DNA of 8,832 nt from Flectobacillus sp. (GTDB taxonomy: Bacteria > Bacteroidota > Bacteroidia > Cytophagales > Spirosomataceae): NCBI GenBank assembly GCA_029865665.1, contig JARXAV010000302.1:1-8832 (forward strand), in the 5' to 3' direction. A model generated the notes under the pieces. The model saw nothing but the letters and a program-made list of their open reading frames with translations, searched no databases and was not told where the DNA came from. Positions 6,001 to 8,832 of the stretch are shown here, piece by piece; the first letter of the stretch is position 1; the number at the start of each line of letters is the position of its first letter. The position numbers were made by a program, and so were the translations under genes.

Positions 6001-6912
6001 ATGGAACGATTACATCCAATAAACAATATCAGCACATACAATACCGAAAACAACCACAAGACCTATCACCCTTTGGTGAGTGTCATCGACTTTTCGAAGG
6101 CTAATCTGAGAGAGTGGGGAGAGGCTGATACGATTAAATTTCAGTATGGACTTTACTGTATTTTTTTGAAAGATGTCAAATGTGGAGACATTCGCTACGG
6201 CCGTGATTACTATGATTATCAGGCTGGAACATTGGTTTTCTTTGCTCCTGGGCAAGTAGCAGAAGTAGAAAACCTACACATTCCTTATCAACCAATGGGA
6301 TACGGTTTGGTTTTTCATCCCGACTTAATTCATGGGACTATTCTTGCTAAAACGATAGCTGACTACAATTTTTTTAGCTATAAAACCAACGAAGCCCTAC
6401 ACATTTCGGACGATGAGAGACAGATGGTCTTAGACCTTTTTTCTAAAATTGAAGTAGAACTGAAACAACCCGTGGATAAGCATAGTAAGAAATTAATTGC
6501 CTCTACCATCGAGTTATTTCTTAATTATTGTGAACGTTTCTATGACCGTCAGTTCATCACAAGAGATTATGTGAACAAAGAAGTTTTAGGCAAATTTGAA
6601 GAACTATTGAATTGCTATTTTGTGTCCGAAAACCCTCGCACGATTGGTTTACCTTCGGTAGCCTATTTTGCAGAACAATTGCACCTATCGGCAAATTATT
6701 TTGGTGATTTAATCAAGAAGGAAACAGGACAATCGGCAAAAGAATATATTCAAGAGAAAATCATTGATCTTGCTAAAGATAAGGTTTTTGAAAAAGACAA
6801 GACTGTCAATGAAATTGCCTACGAATTGGGCTTTAAATATCCACAGCATTTTACGAGGTTGTTTAAACAGCGAGTAGGCTATACACCCAATGAATATAAA
6901 AATTTGAACTAA
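6001..6912 (+). CDS. AraC-family transcriptional regulator
   Basis: A 303-residue regulator. The N-terminal part (about 20-130) is a cupin-like effector domain; the segment YQAGTLVFFAPGQV (73-86) resembles the sensor strands of this family. A helical linker runs about 135-205. The C-terminal part (about 215-303) holds two helix-turn-helix motifs: SVAYFAEQLHLSANYFGDLIKKETG (219-243) and TVNEIAYELGFKYPQHFTRLFKQRVGYTPNEYK (268-300), the latter with the conserved AraC signature. The ATG at 6001 is chosen over the in-frame TTG at 5980, because that TTG sits in the -7 promoter element. The gene is divergent from the esterase and 79 bp upstream of the aldo/keto reductase on the same strand, so both are likely targets, probably activated by a small molecule bound in the N-terminal domain. 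The effector is unknown. Confidence 0.95.
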   Translation: MERLHPINNISTYNTENNHKTYHPLVSVIDFSKANLREWGEADTIKFQYGLYCIFLKDVKCGDIRYGRDYYDYQAGTLVFFAPGQVAEVENLHIPYQPMGYGLVFHPDLIHGTILAKTIADYNFFSYKTNEALHISDDERQMVLDLFSKIEVELKQPVDKHSKKLIASTIELFLNYCERFYDRQFITRDYVNKEVLGKFEELLNCYFVSENPRTIGLPSVAYFAEQLHLSANYFGDLIKKETGQSAKEYIQEKIIDLAKDKVFEKDKTVNEIAYELGFKYPQHFTRLFKQRVGYTPNEYKNLN

Positions 6913-6950
6913 TGAGTTGATTATTCAAAACAATCCTAAAGAGCTCATTA
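6910..6950 (+). other. Inverted repeat after the AraC stop codon
   Basis: TAATGAGTT (6910-6918, beginning in the stop codon) can pair with AGCTCATTA (6942-6950): 9 bp including one G-T, with a 23-nt loop. No T-tract follows, so it is not a standard terminator. It may be a weak mRNA structure or an operator-like dyad between araC and the reductase. Chance is possible. Confidence 0.3.
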
Positions 6951-6955
6951 CCTAA

Positions 6956-7846
<891 letters not shown>

Positions 7847-7992
7847 TATTACTGGCATCATGTTTAAGGGTATATTCTTGTTTACAAGTAGAAATTTGTA
7901 TTATTACTTACTTGAAAAACGTAAAGGGAACTATTATCCTCTATCTCTACTTGTTCATTTGTACAAATCCAAGCAATCAAAAAGTTAATGCC
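7847..7992 (+). promoter_or_regulatory. Leader region of the DinB-like gene with short dyads
   Basis: A/T-rich 146-bp gap. It contains CTTGT-TT-ACAAG (7877-7888), the perfect 12-bp palindrome ATTTGTACAAAT (7957-7968), and near -7 elements TATTCTTG (7873-7880) and TTCATTTG (7954-7961), each one base off consensus. Short words are shared with the esterase/AraC divergent region (see findings). No exact promoter was found. Confidence 0.3.
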
Positions 7993-8523
7993 ATGAAAAA
8001 AATTACTTTCGTCCTCTCATTTATTGCAGCATTGGTCAGCTTCCAATCTACAAACGCTCAGACTTCTACCGAAGAGATAGTAAAAGAATGGGAAAGAGCT
8101 AAAACATACACCAAAGAATATTTGGATGCGATGCCAGAATCGGGTTATGCCTTAAAACCAACTCCCGAAATGCGTTCGTTTGCTCAACAAATGTTACACC
8201 TAACAGATGGAAATTATGGTTTTGCGGCAGCAGTAACGGGCGAAAAAAGCCCTATTGGACAAGGTGAATCAGAGAAAACGACAGACATTTCAAAAGCAAA
8301 CGTGACGAAGCTAGTAATGGACGGTTACGATTTTGTAATTAATGGTATCAAAAAAATGACTCCTGCTCAATTGAACGAAACGGTGAAGCTTTTTGGTCGT
8401 TTTGAGATGACAAAAGGAGTTGCTCTCAACAAATGTTTTGAACACCAAACTCACCACAGAGGACAAACAACCGTCTATATTCGTTTGGCAGGTGCAAAAC
8501 CACCACAAGAGAAATTGTTTTAA
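7993..8523 (+). CDS. Exported DinB-family (four-helix bundle, putative metal-dependent) protein
   Basis: A 176-residue protein of the DinB/YfiT-like four-helix superfamily. Expected metal ligands are H69 (QQMLHL) in helix 2 and H151 and H155 (EHQTHHRGQ), the usual H...H-x3-H layout, followed by the typical RGQ. The start at 7993 (MKKITFVLS...) gives a clean Sec signal peptide ending near residue 22 (TNA|Q); the frame is open up to 7912, but that extension would bury the signal peptide. The mature protein is therefore periplasmic or exported, whereas characterised relatives in thiol-dependent reactions are cytosolic. It lies 146 bp after the aldo/keto reductase, so co-transcription is uncertain. 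The catalytic role is unknown; the family includes thiol S-transferases and proteins of unknown function. Confidence 0.9.
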   Translation: MKKITFVLSFIAALVSFQSTNAQTSTEEIVKEWERAKTYTKEYLDAMPESGYALKPTPEMRSFAQQMLHLTDGNYGFAAAVTGEKSPIGQGESEKTTDISKANVTKLVMDGYDFVINGIKKMTPAQLNETVKLFGRFEMTKGVALNKCFEHQTHHRGQTTVYIRLAGAKPPQEKLF

Positions 8524-8541
8524 TCTTGGTAATGAGTTCAG

Positions 8542-8591
8542 AGAACCACAGAGGTTCGTCATGTATAATCTTTGTGAAACTCAGTGGTTCT
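8542..8591. repeat. 16-bp inverted repeat between convergent genes (possible bidirectional terminator or dispersed repeat)
   Basis: The arm at 8542-8557 (AGAACCACAGAGGTTC) pairs with 8576-8591 (GAAACTCAGTGGTTCT) at 14 of 16 positions, with an 18-nt loop. The left arm is itself partly self-complementary (GAACC-acaga-GGTTC). It starts 18 nt after the DinB-like stop and 52 nt from the convergent transporter stop, a position suited to ending transcription from both sides, although no long T-run follows. The words ACCACAGAG and CTTTGTG recall short dispersed repeats of many bacterial genomes; that link is from memory only. Confidence 0.55.
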
Positions 8592-8643
8592 TTGTGCAAC
8601 CCCATGAAATAATCTCCCCCATCGTTTAGTATATAACAGAAAA

Positions 8644-8832
8644 CTACTTACTTTTCTCCAACACCGCTCTACCAATTCTAAAGATAAGTAACCCAAGCAA
8701 TGCACAGCCAGCCATTACGCCTGTCGTCGGTACACTTGTGCCGTTACTCAAAGCACCCACTAAGGCGGCGGCCATAGCACCTATTCCCATTTGAAAAGCC
8801 CCCATTAAGGCAGAAGCACTTCCTGCTTCTTT
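8644..8832 (-). CDS. Bcr/CflA-type MFS drug-resistance transporter, C-terminal end
   Basis: The last 62 codons of a membrane protein whose upstream part lies beyond the right edge; the stop is TAG at 8646-8644. It opens with KEAGSASALMGAFQMGIGAM and continues through two hydrophobic spans (about residues 7-28 and 38-52), ending in a short basic tail (GRAVLEKSK). The AGSASALMG.xQMG segment is typical of the penultimate membrane region of Bcr/CflA efflux proteins of the major facilitator superfamily, which export drugs or small metabolites by proton antiport. It converges on the DinB-like gene, so it is not part of either operon here. It might export toxic intermediates, but position alone does not show this. 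Confidence 0.85.
   Translation of the reverse strand, partial: KEAGSASALMGAFQMGIGAMAAALVGALSNGTSVPTTGVMAGCALLGLLIFRIGRAVLEKSK

Noticed and set aside
7912..7992. Upstream start of the DinB-like gene adding 27 residues
   Set aside because: It would place a normal Sec signal peptide (MKKITF...) internally; the segment is better explained as the untranslated leader.
8420..8629. Plus-strand open frame across the end of the DinB-like gene and the inverted repeat
   Set aside because: It overlaps a real gene in another frame and then the hairpin repeat; no family features and no separate start signal.

Overview
The window looks like a chromosomal accessory-metabolism region of a Bacteroidota bacterium, probably a Cytophagales-type environmental species. 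The grounds are low-to-moderate GC, absence of clear Shine-Dalgarno sequences, several exact TAnnTTTG (-7) promoter elements, and short signal peptides ending in ...AQ/...GQ. This assignment is inferred; no rRNA or other marker gene is present.

Left two thirds (1-5850): five genes lie head to tail on the minus strand. In transcription order they are an exported type-B carboxylesterase (5850-4240), a small exported NTF2/SnoaL-like protein (4211-3759), a Tat-exported molybdenum hydroxylase large subunit of the isoquinoline 1-oxidoreductase beta / aldehyde oxidoreductase type (3646-1400), its [2Fe-2S] small subunit (1288-836), and a second, paralogous Tat-exported large subunit that runs off the left edge (758-1). 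The first two are 28 bp apart and probably one transcript. The later gaps (about 70-112 bp) each hold a possible promoter, so the cluster may have internal starts.

Right third (5851-8832): a 150-bp divergent regulatory region separates the esterase from an AraC-family regulator (+), followed by an aldo/keto reductase (+) and an exported DinB-fold protein (+). A strong imperfect inverted repeat then separates these from the convergent C-terminal end of a Bcr/CflA-type MFS efflux transporter (-), cut by the right edge.

How it may work together (inference): the AraC protein is placed to control the esterase/molybdenum-hydroxylase cluster divergently and the reductase downstream. Ester hydrolysis in the envelope, oxidation of the released aldehyde or N-heterocycle by the molybdenum enzyme, and cytosolic carbonyl reduction by the reductase would form an inducible module for use or detoxification of an aromatic or aldehyde-yielding ester. 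The substrate cannot be read from the sequence.

The least ordinary signals are: (1) a G/C-rich palindromic repeat translated in frame inside the Tat signal region of the second large subunit, with an inverted second copy 118 bp away; (2) one small subunit flanked by two large subunits; (3) a LacI/cre-like operator in the leader of the complete large subunit; (4) a spaced direct repeat in the AraC/esterase divergent region. I saw no CRISPR array, tRNA, rRNA, transposase or phage gene. I cannot claim a wholly new system here.
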